A DNA stretch of 64,000 nucleotides from Salipiger sp. H15 (GCF_040409955.1 NZ_CP123384.1:2241501-2305500); one strand, 5' to 3'; shown: positions 40,664-49,443, counted from the stretch's first letter. Numbers and translations are program-made. Notes: generated from the letters alone by a model not told the origin.

Positions 40664-42442
40664 TCAAAGCGGCGCGCAGGCCGCCTCGAGCCAGTCCCGC
40701 ACGGCGCCTGTCACAAGCGGAGCGATGCGTTCGAGAACCCCGGCGTGATAGGCGTCGAGCCAGTCACGTTCCGCGGTGGTCAGCAGCCCCGTCTCGATCA
40801 GGCGCCGGTCGATCGGCACCCAGGTCAGCGTTTCGAAGCGCAGCATCTTCGCCACGTTCTGGCCGGGAAGGGAGGGCGCGGGTTCCACCGCGATGAGGTT
40901 CTCGATGCGGATACCATAAGACCCCTCGCGATAGAACCCCGGCTCGTTGGAAAGGATCATCCCGACCTCGAGCGGCACGGTGCCGGTGCGCGCGATGCGC
41001 TGCGGCCCCTCGTGCACCGACAGGTACGAGCCGACGCCGTGGCCGGTGCCGTGGCCGTAGTCGAGTCCCGCCTCCCAGAGGCTCGCCCGCGCCAGCGCGT
41101 CGATGTCGCGCCCGGCGAGCCCCGCCGGGAAGCGCAGCCGCGAGAGCGCGATCATGCCCTTGAGCACGCGGGTGAAGGCGTCCTTCTCCTCGGGCCCGGC
41201 CTCGCCCAGCACCATGGTGCGGGTGATGTCGGTGGTGCCGTCGACGTATTGCCCGCCGCTGTCGATCAGCAGGAGCTCGTCCGGCTGGGTCGTGCGGTTG
41301 GTCGCCTCGGTCACCCGGTAATGCACGATGGCGCCGTTCGGCCCGGCGCCCGAGATCGTCTCGAAGGAGATGTCGCGCAGCGCGTTGGTGGCGCGGCGTT
41401 CCTCCTCGAGCGCGACCACGGCGTCGATCTCGGTGAACGCGCCGGGGGTCTGGCTGTCGACCCAGTGCAGGAACCGCACCATGGCCGCGCCGTCGCGCAG
41501 GTGCGCCGCGCGCGTCCCGGCAAGCTCGGCGGCGTTCTTGCAGGCCTTGGGCAGCAGGCAGGGATCGGCGGCCTCGACGATGTCGCGGCCCTCGAGCGCG
41601 TCGAGCACCGCGACCGGGCAGGTGGCGGGGTCGATCTGCACCGGGCCCTCCAGCGCCGCGAGCGCGGGCAGGAAGTCCTCCGGCGCCTGCACCTCGACCA
41701 GCGGGCCCAGATGATCCCCGAGCCCCGCCAGCTTCCGCGCCGCCATGAAGAGCGTCACGCGGCCACCCGCGTGCAGGATGGTAAAGCCGTGCGGCACCGG
41801 GTTGCGCGGCACGTCCGAGCCGCGGATGTTGAGCAGCCAGGCAAGGCTGTCGGGCAGGGTGATGACGCAGGCCGCGGCCTTGCCGAGCGCCTTGGCAAGC
41901 CGGGCGATCTTGGCGTCATGCGGCTCGCCGGCCAGCTCCACCGGCTGGGCGAAGACCGCGCCGGCGGGCGGTGCCGGCTGGTCGGCCCAGACCCGGTCCA
42001 CGAGGTTGTCGCAGCGGCGCAGCGCCACCGCGCCGAGGCCGCGCTCGAGCGCGCGCATCTGCTCGACCGAGAAGAGCCAGGGATCGATCCCCACCGTGCC
42101 GCCGCCGGGCAGCGCCGCGGCGATCCACTCGGCGAGCGAGACCTCGGGCCAGTCGACCGGGGTGAACTCCCTCGCCACCTGCGCCTTCACCTGCACCCGG
42201 TAGCGCCCGTCGACGAAGACGCCCGCCTTCTGCGCCAGCGCGGCGCAATAGCCCGCCGAGCCGGTGAAGCCGGTGAGCCAGGCCAGCCGGTCGTCATGCG
42301 GCGCGACGTATTCGCCCTGGTGCGCGTCGGCGCGCGGCACGAGGAAGCCGTCGAGCCCCTCGGCGGCTAGCTCGGCGCGCAGCGCGGCAAGCCGCGGCGG
42401 GCCCTGTTCGGGGGAGGCGCTGGACTCGAATGTCTGGAACAT
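40664..42442 (-). CDS. Xaa-Pro aminopeptidase (M24B), 592 aa
   Basis: Cytoplasmic metalloaminopeptidase removing N-terminal residues before proline. Three-part structure: two creatinase N-domains (residues 1-300) and the M24 pita-bread domain. Metal ligands: Asp residues in LLIDSGGQYVDGTTDITRT, His in YGHGTGHGVGSYLSVHEGP, Glu in LSNEPGFYREGSYGIRIENLIAV and the final Glu in ENLIAVEPA region. 592 residues is the long APP type. ATG at 42442 follows GGAGACC. An inverted pair of the repeat element lies upstream, between it and cobT. Confidence 0.92.
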   Translation of the reverse strand: MFQTFESSASPEQGPPRLAALRAELAAEGLDGFLVPRADAHQGEYVAPHDDRLAWLTGFTGSAGYCAALAQKAGVFVDGRYRVQVKAQVAREFTPVDWPEVSLAEWIAAALPGGGTVGIDPWLFSVEQMRALERGLGAVALRRCDNLVDRVWADQPAPPAGAVFAQPVELAGEPHDAKIARLAKALGKAAACVITLPDSLAWLLNIRGSDVPRNPVPHGFTILHAGGRVTLFMAARKLAGLGDHLGPLVEVQAPEDFLPALAALEGPVQIDPATCPVAVLDALEGRDIVEAADPCLLPKACKNAAELAGTRAAHLRDGAAMVRFLHWVDSQTPGAFTEIDAVVALEEERRATNALRDISFETISGAGPNGAIVHYRVTEATNRTTQPDELLLIDSGGQYVDGTTDITRTMVLGEAGPEEKDAFTRVLKGMIALSRLRFPAGLAGRDIDALARASLWEAGLDYGHGTGHGVGSYLSVHEGPQRIARTGTVPLEVGMILSNEPGFYREGSYGIRIENLIAVEPAPSLPGQNVAKMLRFETLTWVPIDRRLIETGLLTTAERDWLDAYHAGVLERIAPLVTGAVRDWLEAACAPL

Positions 42443-42483
42443 GCGGAGGTCTCCTGCGGTCGTTGGTGGTCTTTGTGTCTGGG

Positions 42484-42556
42484 TCGGGGGGAGGGGCGCT
42501 GCCCCTCTTGGCCTGCGGCCAATTCACCCCGGGATATTTCCACCATGTGGACGGGC
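42484..42556 (-). repeat. Intergenic repeat element, copy 2 (inverted)
   Basis: Read on the minus strand it gives CCACATGGTGGAAATATCCCGGGG (ending at 42527) and then the hairpin GAGGGGC-agc-GCCCCTC (42507-42491), matching the layout of copy 1 at 9998. It faces copy 3: CCCCGGGATATTT (42527-42539) is the reverse complement of AAATATCCCGGGG (42584-42596). Confidence 0.6.
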
Positions 42557-42571
42557 GGCGCGGCGCCCCCT

Positions 42572-42625
42572 TCCATATGTCTCAAATATCCCGGGGAGCC
42601 CGAGGGGGTGGCCCCTCGGCCTTGC
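42572..42625 (+). repeat. Intergenic repeat element, copy 3
   Basis: CCATATGTCTCAAATATCCCGGGG (core shared with copy 1 except one base, CCC/CTC) followed by hairpin CCGAGGGG-gtgg-CCCCTCGG. With copy 2 it forms a head-to-head inverted pair. Confidence 0.6.
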
Positions 42626-42629
42626 GGGA

Positions 42630-44507
42630 TCACATCGCGCGGCGGATGCCCATGACGCGGGCCCGCGCGCGCGGGTCGGAATCAAAGAGCGCGGCGAGCT
42701 GTTCGGTCATCGCTCCGGCGAGCTGTTCGACGTCGGTGATGGTCACCGCGCGCTCGTAGTAGCGCGTCACGTCATGGCCGATGCCGATGGCGAGGAGCTC
42801 GACCTGCTTCTTGCGTTCGACCATGGCGATCACGTCGCGCAGGTGCTTCTCGAGGTAGTTGGCGGGGTTCACCGAGAGCGTGGAATCGTCGACCGGCGCG
42901 CCGTCGGAGATCACCATGAGGATCTTGCGCGCCTCGGGGCGGTGCGCCATGCGGCGGTGCGCCCATTCCAGCGCCTCGCCGTCGATGTTCTCCTTGAGGA
43001 GCCCTTCCTTCATCATCAGCCCGAGATTGTCGCGGACCCGGCGCCAGGGCGCGTCGGCGCTCTTGTAGATGATGTGGCGCAAATCATTGAGGCGGCCGGG
43101 CTGCTGCTCGCGCCCCTCGGCCAGCCATTTCTCGCGGGCGAGCCCGCCCTTCCAGGCGCGGGTGGTGAAGCCGAGGATCTCGACCTTCACCGAGCAGCGC
43201 TCGAGCGTGCGGGCAAGCACGTCGGCGCAGATCGCCGCGATCGAGATCGGGCGGCCGCGCATCGAGCCCGAATTGTCGATCAGCAGCGTCACCACCGTGT
43301 CGCGGAACTCGGTGTCCTTCTCGACCTTGAACGAGAGCGGCGTGGTGGGGTTGGCGACGACGCGGGCAAGGCGGCCGGCATCCAGAACGCCCTCTTCCTT
43401 GTCGAATTCCCAGCTGCGGTTCTGCTGCGCCTGCAGCCGGCGCTGCAGCTTGTTGGCAAGGCGCGAGACCGCGCCCTTCAGCGGCTCGAGCTGCTGGTCG
43501 AGATAGGCGCGCAGGCGTTCGAGCTCCTGCGCGTCCGCCAGCTCCTCGGCGGGGATTTCCTCGTCATGGGTCGAATCGTAGACCTTGTAGCCAGGGTCGG
43601 CCTCGGAGACGGGGGCGGGGGGCGGCGGCTCCATCGGCGCGTCGCCCTCGGGCAGCTCGGCTTCCTCGCCCATCTCCTGGTCGGCCATCTCGTCGGCCGA
43701 GACCTGCGCCTGACTCTGGTCCTGGGTCTGGTCCTGCGACTGCTCGGGCGAGGCTTCGGTCTCGTCCGGGTCCTGGTCGTCCTGGCCGGTCGAATCGGGC
43801 TGCTGTTCGTCCTCGGTGCCGGGCTCGGCCTCGTCCTGGGACTCGTCGTCGAGCTGGTCCGGATCCTCGCCCAGCTGGTCGCCGTAGCCGAGGTCCGAGA
43901 TGATCTGCCGCGCGAAGCGGGCAAAGGCCGCCTGGTCCGCGAGCTTGGCCTGCAGGTCCTCGAGCGTGCCGCCGGCCTGCTCCTCGATGAAGCCGCGCCA
44001 GAGTTCCATCACGTGGGCCGCGTCCTTCGGCAGGTCGCGCCCGGTGGCGAGGTGGCGGATCATGTAGCCCGCGGCGACCGGCAGCGGCGCCTCCGAGGCC
44101 TGGGTGATCTGGCCGTAGCCGCGCCGCGCCGCCTCGTGGCCGATCTTGGCGTCGATGTTGCCCGCGGTGCCCGGCATGTCGCGCGCGCCCATGGCCTCGC
44201 AGCGGGCGGTCTCCATCGCCTCGTAGAGCTCGCGCGCCATCTCGCCCTGCGGCGCGTAGCGGGAATGGGTCGCCCCGTCGTGGTAGCGGCGGTAGAGCGC
44301 CAGCGCGTCGGCGGTGCCGCGGGCCAGCAGCACCTCGTCGCGGGTCATCCGGCGCGACACCTGCGGCAGGCGCATGATGTCGCCCGAGACGCCCGAGGGG
44401 TCGACGGAGAAGTTGACCGTGAGCTCGGGGTCGTCGGCCATGACCTTCGTGGCCTCGGCCAAAGCCTTCTTGAACGGATCTGCGGGGTTGTCGGTGTCGC
44501 GTGCCAT
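42630..44507 (-). CDS. cobT: Aerobic cobaltochelatase subunit CobT, 625 aa
   Basis: Subunit of the CobNST cobalt chelatase that inserts cobalt into hydrogenobyrinate a,c-diamide in aerobic B12 synthesis. N-terminal helical domain to about residue 215; then a long acidic, Gln/Asp/Glu-rich linker (about 215-300); then a VWA domain with MIDAS DNSGSM near residue 408. Length fits CobT. ATG at 44507 ([12 protein letters not shown]). CobS lies on the same strand 1.3 kb upstream, but two unrelated genes intervene. CobN is not in the window. Confidence 0.93.
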   Translation of the reverse strand: MARDTDNPADPFKKALAEATKVMADDPELTVNFSVDPSGVSGDIMRLPQVSRRMTRDEVLLARGTADALALYRRYHDGATHSRYAPQGEMARELYEAMETARCEAMGARDMPGTAGNIDAKIGHEAARRGYGQITQASEAPLPVAAGYMIRHLATGRDLPKDAAHVMELWRGFIEEQAGGTLEDLQAKLADQAAFARFARQIISDLGYGDQLGEDPDQLDDESQDEAEPGTEDEQQPDSTGQDDQDPDETEASPEQSQDQTQDQSQAQVSADEMADQEMGEEAELPEGDAPMEPPPPAPVSEADPGYKVYDSTHDEEIPAEELADAQELERLRAYLDQQLEPLKGAVSRLANKLQRRLQAQQNRSWEFDKEEGVLDAGRLARVVANPTTPLSFKVEKDTEFRDTVVTLLIDNSGSMRGRPISIAAICADVLARTLERCSVKVEILGFTTRAWKGGLAREKWLAEGREQQPGRLNDLRHIIYKSADAPWRRVRDNLGLMMKEGLLKENIDGEALEWAHRRMAHRPEARKILMVISDGAPVDDSTLSVNPANYLEKHLRDVIAMVERKKQVELLAIGIGHDVTRYYERAVTITDVEQLAGAMTEQLAALFDSDPRARARVMGIRRAM

Positions 44508-44601
44508 GGCGACAGGTTTCGCGCCGCGGCGGGGAATTGGCAAGGGGGGATGCGCGCGGGGCGGCGAGAGTCTTGCGCCCCGTGCCCCGCCTCAGCTGGC
44601 C

Positions 44602-44949
44602 TCAGCCAGCCTCGAGCAGCGCGTTGCAGTCGACGGCGCGCTGCTCGAAGATCTCGCGGCTGTCGTCGTCCTCGGCGATCACCCCGCGGTAGAGCAGCCG
44701 GTAGCCGGGCAGGGCCTCGAGGATGGTTGCGCGGAGCGGCTGTCCGGCCAGCCCGGCGGCGGCGGCGCTGAGGCTGAACTGCCGGGCGAGCAGGCTCGCG
44801 CTCTCGGCGGAATCCTCCTCGTCGGGGTTGTCGGCGGCCTCGAGCGCGACGCCCTGCCAGAGCGCGGCGCAGTCGGCGGCAGCCTCGCCATGGGCCTGGG
44901 CCTGGGCGGCGCCGGAGAGGAGGAGCAGGGTGGGAACGAGATACTTCAC
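44602..44949 (-). CDS. Small exported protein, 115 aa, unknown function
   Basis: Starts at GTG (44949), overlapping the racemase-like stop as GTGA, so it is translated coupled to that gene. Signal peptide at residues 1-18 (KYLVPTLLLLSGAAQAQA). The mature part holds two Cys, near residue 27 (ADCAALWQG) and 109 (AVDCNALLE), possibly a disulfide. It is Ala-rich and helical. I do not recognise a family. It lies 94 bases before the CobT start. Confidence 0.7.
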   Translation of the reverse strand: MKYLVPTLLLLSGAAQAQAHGEAAADCAALWQGVALEAADNPDEEDSAESASLLARQFSLSAAAAGLAGQPLRATILEALPGYRLLYRGVIAEDDDSREIFEQRAVDCNALLEAG

Positions 44950-45641
44950 AGGTCTGCCTTTCCGGTGGCCAGCCGCGCCAGCAGGTCCACGTGTACATCG
45001 AGCGCGTCGATCACCCGGTAGCCGGGGTCGTGGCGCGTGTCAAAGGCGAGATTGAGATCGGTGCCGGCAAGCACGATCGCCTCGGCGCCCATTTCCTCGA
45101 CCATGCGCCGCCCGGCCGCGAAGAAGGCCGCGCGGTCGGCCTCGGAACAGGTGCCCGCCACCGCCATCTCCTGGTAGCGCTGCCCGAGCGCCTCGGTCTC
45201 GTCGTCGAGCGCCACGGCCTCGGTGCGGGCAAGCTGGCCGTAGAGCCGCGTGCGCATCACCACGCGCGTGCCGAGCAGGCCAACGCGCGAGAGCCCCTCG
45301 GCGGCGAAGAAGGCGTCGAGCGGCGCCACCGCCGAGACCAGCGGCAGGGCCGAGCGCGCCACGGTCTCCTCGAAGCAGAAATGCCCGCCGAGCGAGGTGA
45401 TCGCCGCGCAGTCGCAGCCGGCCGACGCCAGCCGGTCGATGAGCCGCGCGTAGATCTCCGCCTGCGGCTCGCGCGCGTCGGCGAGGTTGTTGCGGATCAG
45501 CTCGTGCACGTCCGCCTGCACGATGGTCAGCTCGAGCGGCGCGCCCATGGCGGCCACCGCGGCGCAGAGCCGCTGGTAATAGACCACGGTCGCGGCGACG
45601 CCGATGCCGCCGATCAGCCCGATATGGAGCGGTTTACCCAT
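44946..45641 (-). CDS. Asp/Glu racemase-fold protein without the usual cysteines, 231 aa
   Basis: Aspartate/glutamate racemase superfamily fold, close in layout to YgeA-type racemases: MGKPLHIGLIGGIGVAATVVYYQRLCAAVA, then CAAITSLGGHF (residues 78-88) and GAEAIVLAGTDLNL (186-198). In active racemases each of the two segments carries a catalytic Cys (in C-T-N and G-C-T). Here they are Ile81 and Gly193, so racemase activity by the two-Cys mechanism is unlikely. Other Cys at 76, 78 and 89 are not at those positions. Downstream gene overlaps by GTGA; cobS lies upstream. Confidence 0.85.
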   Translation of the reverse strand: MGKPLHIGLIGGIGVAATVVYYQRLCAAVAAMGAPLELTIVQADVHELIRNNLADAREPQAEIYARLIDRLASAGCDCAAITSLGGHFCFEETVARSALPLVSAVAPLDAFFAAEGLSRVGLLGTRVVMRTRLYGQLARTEAVALDDETEALGQRYQEMAVAGTCSEADRAAFFAAGRRMVEEMGAEAIVLAGTDLNLAFDTRHDPGYRVIDALDVHVDLLARLATGKADL

Positions 45642-45773
45642 GCGCTGTCCTCCCGGCCGCGTTCACCCGGCCCTTCTAACCCAAGGGGCGCGGCCCGTAC
45701 CGGCCCGCGCCCCTCGTTGTTCCAGGCGGAAATCCCCGCGCGCGGGGGCAGGGCCCCCGGTGTCCGGTCGCGC

Positions 45774-46760
45774 TCAGGCCAGCGACAGCGAGGCGGCGCT
45801 TTCGGGAAGTTCCTCGTCGAAGCAGCGCTGGTAGAACTCGGCCACGGTCTGGCGTTCGAGTTCGTCGCACTTGTTGAGGAACGACAGGCGGAAGGCGTAG
45901 CCCACGTTGCGGAAGATCTCGGCGTTGGCGGCCCAGGCGATCACCGTCCGCGGCGACATCACGGTCGAGAGCTCGCCGTTCATGAAGGCGCGGCGGGTGA
46001 AGTCCGCGACGGTGACCATCTGGCGGATGGTCTTGCGGCCCTTCTCGTTGTTGTAATGCGGCGCCTTCGACAGGACGATGTTCACCTCGGCGTCGATCGA
46101 GAGGTAGTTCAGCGTCGCCACAAGGCTCCAGCGGTCCATCTGGCCCTGGTTGATCTGCTGCGTGCCGTGGTAGAGCCCGGTGGTGTCGCCGAGGCCCACG
46201 GTGTTCGCGGTGGCGAAGATGCGGAAGTACTTGTGCGGCGTGATGACCTGGTTCTGGTCGAGCAGGGTCAGCTTGCCGTCGGTCTCCAGCACGCGCTGGA
46301 TCACGAACATCACGTCGGCGCGGCCGGCGTCATACTCGTCGAAGACGATCGCGGTCGGGTTGCGCAGCGCCCAGGGCAGGATGCCTTCCTGGAACTGCGT
46401 CACCTGCTTGCCGTCGACCAGCTTGATCGCATCCTTGCCGATCAGGTCGATCCGGCTGATGTGGCTGTCGAGGTTGACGCGCACGCAGGGCCAGTTGAGC
46501 CGCGAGGCGACCTGCTCGATGTGGGTCGACTTGCCGGTGCCGTGGTAGCCCTGGATCATCACCCGGCGGTTGTTGCGGAAGCCCGCGAGGATCGCCAGCG
46601 TGGTGTCGGGGTCGAACTTGTACGTGCTGTCCAGATCCGGCACGCGGTCGGTGCGGTCGGGGAAGCCGTGCACCACCATGTCCGTGTCGATTCCGAACAC
46701 CTCGCGGACCGAGATTTCCTCGGTGGGTTTCGCATTGATGTCGATCGTGCCATCCGCCAT
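45774..46760 (-). CDS. cobS: Aerobic cobaltochelatase subunit CobS, 328 aa
   Basis: AAA+ ATPase subunit of the CobNST cobalt chelatase. Walker A is GYHGTGKS at about residues 70-77; Walker [41 protein letters not shown] contains sensor/Arg residues. Length 328 is normal. ATG at 46760. In related genomes cobS sits beside J-domain and BolA genes; here a sigma/anti-sigma pair and msrB separate them. It is divergent from the ECF sigma gene by 205 bases. Confidence 0.95.
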   Translation of the reverse strand: MADGTIDINAKPTEEISVREVFGIDTDMVVHGFPDRTDRVPDLDSTYKFDPDTTLAILAGFRNNRRVMIQGYHGTGKSTHIEQVASRLNWPCVRVNLDSHISRIDLIGKDAIKLVDGKQVTQFQEGILPWALRNPTAIVFDEYDAGRADVMFVIQRVLETDGKLTLLDQNQVITPHKYFRIFATANTVGLGDTTGLYHGTQQINQGQMDRWSLVATLNYLSIDAEVNIVLSKAPHYNNEKGRKTIRQMVTVADFTRRAFMNGELSTVMSPRTVIAWAANAEIFRNVGYAFRLSFLNKCDELERQTVAEFYQRCFDEELPESAASLSLA

Positions 46761-46965
46761 GGTCGTGCCCCTGTCCGGTCGTTAGATACTCTTGCGCACC
46801 GTCGTGCCCCATATCGCAGGCAAGGGCAAGGGGGGCGGGCGCGGGGCTTGCATCCGGGCCACGGCAGGGGCCCGGACGGGGCGCGGACGCCACGGATAGT
46901 GTTTGCACCGGCTGCCGCAGGGGCATTACTCTGGGTCCACGAGCAGAGGCAGGCAGGCGCGGTAC

Positions 46966-47520
46966 GTGGCGAGTTCATCCCATCCCGACATCGAGGAACT
47001 GATCGCGCGCGTGGCCATGGCCGACCGTGCCGCCTTTGCCCGGCTCTACGAGCGCACCTCGGCGAAACTCTTCGGCGTCTGCCTGCGTGTCTTGCAGGAC
47101 CGGGCGCAGGCGGAAGAGGCGCTGCAGGACACCTACGTGAAGGTCTGGAAGAACGCCGGCAGCTACCGGGTCAACGGCTACTCGCCGATGACCTGGCTGA
47201 TCACCCTGGCGCGCAATGCCGCCGTCGACCGGCGCCGCCGCAGCGACGCGGGGCGCGCCGTCCAGCCTCTCGAGCTCGACGATCGCCTCGCCGATCCCGC
47301 GCCGGGCCCGGCGCAGCAGCTCGAGGCGCGGGCCGAGGCGCAGGCGCTGGCGCTCTGCATGGACGAGCTGCCGCCCGACCGCGCCGAGATGGTGCGCCGC
47401 GCCTATCTCGAGGGCGCGACCTATGCCGAGCTTGCCGACGCCACGGGGGTCAAGCTCAACACCGTGCGGACCTGGCTGCGCCGCAGCCTGCTGAGCCTGA
47501 GGGAGTGTCTGAGCCGATGA
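46966..47520 (+). CDS. ECF RNA polymerase sigma factor (RpoE-like), 184 aa
   Basis: Compact ECF sigma: region 2 at about residues 10-80 (AFARLYERTSAKLFGVCLRVLQDRAQAEEALQDTYVKVWKNAGSY...MTWLITLARNAAVDRRRR) and region 4 at about 120-180 (LPPDRAEMVRRAYLEGATYAELADATGVKLNTVRTWLRRSLLSLRECLSR). Chosen start is GTG at 46966 (preceded by GGCAGGCAGG), as upstream codons are not conserved-looking. Its stop overlaps the anti-sigma start as ATGA. This pair is the RskA-controlled type (sigK/sigma-E like); signal is unknown, probably oxidative or envelope stress. Confidence 0.92.
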   Translation: MASSSHPDIEELIARVAMADRAAFARLYERTSAKLFGVCLRVLQDRAQAEEALQDTYVKVWKNAGSYRVNGYSPMTWLITLARNAAVDRRRRSDAGRAVQPLELDDRLADPAPGPAQQLEARAEAQALALCMDELPPDRAEMVRRAYLEGATYAELADATGVKLNTVRTWLRRSLLSLRECLSR

Positions 47521-48209
47521 CCGGGGCGCCGCAGCCGGACCTGCCCGGAGGGGCCGAGGCCACTGCGGCGGAATACGTGCTCGGCCTGCTCACCGACGAG
47601 GAACGCCGCGACTTCGAGGTGCTGCTGGCGCAGGATGCGGACCTGCAGCAGGACGTCGCCAGCTGGTGCGCCTATTTCGCCGCGCTCACCGACCCGATCC
47701 CCGAAACCCCGCCGCCCGCCACGGTCTGGACCCGGCTCGAGGCGCGGCTGAACCCGCCCGCGCCGTCCGGGCTCTGGCGGCAGGTGCTGCCCTACCTGCT
47801 CGGTGCCGTGGTGGCGGCGGGCATCGCCTGGGCGGCCATGGTCGCGGGGCTGCTCGTGCCGGGCGGCACCGGGCCGGAGCTTCATGCCGAGCTGGTCGCC
47901 GAGGCGCAGGGCCTGACGGTGCGGGCTGACTACGCCCCGGCGCGCGGCACGCTGCTCCTGCGCCGCGAGGGCGGGGACTACCCGCCCGACCGCGCGCTCG
48001 AGGTCTGGCTGCTCTCCGACGCGGCGCAGGCGCCGGTGTCGCTGGGCGTGATCGCGCCCGAGGGCGAAAGCTCGGTCGCCATCGACCCGGCGCTGGCGGC
48101 GCAGCTTGCCGGCGCGACCATCGCGCTGTCCGAGGAGCCGCCCGGCGGCTCTCCGACCGGCGCGCCCACCGGCCCGGTCATCGCCCTCGCACGGCTTGAC
48201 CCGCGCTGA
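47517..48209 (+). CDS. RskA-like anti-sigma factor, 230 aa
   Basis: Single-pass membrane anti-sigma. N-terminal cytosolic part (about 1-90) with the anti-sigma helix pattern AEYVLGLLTDEERRDFEVLLAQDADLQQDVASWCAYFAAL; one transmembrane segment at residues 92-114 (PYLLGAVVAAGIAWAAMVAGLLV); periplasmic C-part (about 115-230) of the RskA domain type with RALEVWLLSDAAQAPVSLGVI. ATG at 47517 overlaps the sigma stop by ATGA. There is no CHCC zinc motif visible; only one Cys, in WCAYF. Expected to sequester the sigma until the periplasmic signal releases it. Confidence 0.9.
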   Translation: MTGAPQPDLPGGAEATAAEYVLGLLTDEERRDFEVLLAQDADLQQDVASWCAYFAALTDPIPETPPPATVWTRLEARLNPPAPSGLWRQVLPYLLGAVVAAGIAWAAMVAGLLVPGGTGPELHAELVAEAQGLTVRADYAPARGTLLLRREGGDYPPDRALEVWLLSDAAQAPVSLGVIAPEGESSVAIDPALAAQLAGATIALSEEPPGGSPTGAPTGPVIALARLDPR

Positions 48210-48448
48210 GCGACACGCGGGCGTGAGAGGGATGTGACCCGCCCCGCTGAAACTCTTTGACCCGCCACCGCGTGTCTTCCCCCGAGCGCGCCCGAACGGG
48301 GCGCGTCGCCGTCGCGCGAAAGGCGCAAGGGCGCTCCGGCGCCGCCTTTGCCGACGCACGGGCCGCGGGCGTTGCCAGCCGCCGCGGCCCCGGCGATCCC
48401 GGGTCCGGCGCGCAAGACTGTCCCAGCGCGCCGGCCAGCCCGGAGGGT

Positions 48449-48495
48449 TCCTCCCGGCCCTCAGCCCCACCGCGCAAGCGGGAGGGCCGGGAGGA
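48449..48495. terminator. 14-bp hairpin between anti-sigma and msrB
   Basis: TCCTCCCGGCCCTC (48449-48462) pairs with GAGGGCCGGGAGGA (48482-48495) around a 19-base loop. A competing hairpin CCGGAGG/CCTCCCGG exists at 48440-48457. There is no T tract, so a simple terminator is not certain; it may be a regulatory fold in the msrB leader. Confidence 0.5.
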
Positions 48496-48514
48496 CGCCG
48501 CCCCGCCGCGGACC

Positions 48515-48539
48515 GGAAATTGGGTAGATGGTGACCGTT
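48515..48539 (+). promoter_or_regulatory. EcfG-like promoter before msrB
   Basis: GGAAA (48515-48519), 16 bases, CGTT (48536-48539). The consensus of the alphaproteobacterial general stress sigma EcfG is GGAAC-N16/17-CGTT, so one mismatch. It lies 96 bases before the msrB ATG. The sigma gene upstream is another candidate user. Confidence 0.5.
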
Positions 48540-48635
48540 TCCGTGACCGGATCCCCCGGCGGGGCGCGTGCTCCCGGCTTGACCTCGGCCGGGCCGGGGG
48601 CGCATCTGTGGGGCCGGAGGAAAAGGGAGGAGAGG

Positions 48636-49109
48636 ATGAGACGCCGAGGATTTCTCGCGGTGCTCGCCGGATGGGTCGCCGGGGTGTTCGGCCTGCGCGG
48701 CCGCGCCCGCGCGGCGGAGGGGTTCGAGATCACCCGCAGCGCCGCGGAGTGGCACGCAAGGCTGGACCCGGGCGCCTACCGCGTGCTGCGCGAGGCCGGG
48801 ACGGAGCGCGCCTTCAGCTCGCCGCTCAACGCCGAGAAGCGGGTCGGCACCTTCCTGTGCAAGGGGTGCGACCTGCCGCTCTACAGCTCTGAGGCGAAGT
48901 TCGACAGCGGCACCGGCTGGCCGTCCTTCTACGAGTCGCTGCCGGGCGCCATCGGCACGAAGCGGGACCGGTCGTTCTTCATGACCCGCACCGAATGCCA
49001 TTGCCGCCGCTGCGGGTCGCACATGGGCCACATCTTCGACGACGGCCCGCCGCCCACCGGCAAGCGTCACTGCATCAACGGCATCGCGCTCAGCTTCGTG
49101 CCCGCCTGA
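48636..49109 (+). CDS. msrB: Tat-exported methionine sulfoxide reductase MsrB, 157 aa
   Basis: Reduces methionine R-sulfoxide in proteins. The first residues MRRRGFLAVLAGWVAGVFGLRG form a twin-arginine signal (RRRGF), so it acts in the periplasm. MsrB domain: SSEAKFDSGTGWPSFYESL, then FLCKGCDLPL and ECHCRRCGSHMGHIF give the two CxxC zinc pairs, and RHCINGIALSF carries the catalytic Cys146. ATG at 48636 follows GGGAGGAGAGG. It probably depends on the sigma/anti-sigma pair or EcfG, by position. Confidence 0.94.
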   Translation: MRRRGFLAVLAGWVAGVFGLRGRARAAEGFEITRSAAEWHARLDPGAYRVLREAGTERAFSSPLNAEKRVGTFLCKGCDLPLYSSEAKFDSGTGWPSFYESLPGAIGTKRDRSFFMTRTECHCRRCGSHMGHIFDDGPPPTGKRHCINGIALSFVPA

Positions 49110-49443
49110 CCCCGGAACGATCCCGGCCCGACCGGGTGGGCCGGTCAGGCCGGAAGGGTGGTGCAAGGGTTTCCAAGAGGCCTGCACAGCCAGGGGGAGT
49201 GGTGTGCAGGCCAACTTGGTCCGTGAGTGGACACGACAGGGAGCTCGCGTCACCTTAGGCCAGCGGCAGGAATGACCGCCGACAAGTCAACGCTAGCACA
49301 ACCTTAGGGCAGGTGTCGAGAAAAACACACCAATAGGTTGTGACGGAGTTGGGGGCTGCGCTTGGGCGCGGCGGCGGGTCGATGCCGGGGGGACCCGAAC
49401 CCCCGGCAGACCACGCGAAAACGGGCCCCGCAGGGCCCGTAAG
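49110..49443. other. 334-base gap after msrB with serial hairpins
   Basis: No gene seen. Hairpins: GGCCTGCACA 49179-49188 with TGTGCAGGCC 49203-49212; CACAACCT 49297-49304 with AGGTTGTG 49335-49342, enclosing GGTGT 49312-49316 with ACACC 49327-49331; TGCCGGGGG 49383-49391 with CCCCCGGCA 49400-49408. A last hairpin is the terminator of the J-domain gene. Possible unknown structured RNA. Confidence 0.45.
49418..49440 (-). terminator. Terminator of the J-domain gene
   Basis: On the minus strand ACGGGCCC-tgcg-GGGCCCGT followed by TTTC (plus strand 49418-49440). It lies 4 bases past the J-domain stop. Confidence 0.8.

Larger units (their letters stand above)
48210..48635. other. 426-base gap between anti-sigma and msrB
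   Basis: GC-rich, no gene supported. Contains a 14-bp perfect hairpin (48449-48495) and an EcfG-like promoter (48515-48539), both listed separately. No stop-free frame here has ordinary coding character. Confidence 0.6.

Noticed and set aside
44991..48209. A 3.2-kb open frame on the plus strand running through cobS and into the anti-sigma gene
   Set aside because: It is antisense to the racemase-like and cobS genes and only its last 230 codons (the anti-sigma) are protein-like. Long open frames are common at this GC content.
48257..48892. A 211-codon frame in the gap before msrB
   Set aside because: Arg/Gly/Pro/Ser-rich random-looking sequence that overlaps msrB in another frame.
49141..49170. 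GGTCAGGCCGGAAGG resembling the SRP RNA core
   Set aside because: The conserved AAGCAGCC part is not present and no closing stem was found, so I do not call an SRP RNA.
49383..49408. CCGGGGGTTCGGGTCCCCCCGG on the minus strand, resembling a tRNA T arm
   Set aside because: The T-loop position 58 A is missing (TTCGGGT) and there are no D arm, anticodon arm or acceptor stem. It is more likely a GC hairpin.
49110..49443. Permuted tmRNA
   Set aside because: No TTCGAC-type 5' motif, no tag frame such as A-N-D-N and no acceptor stem were found.
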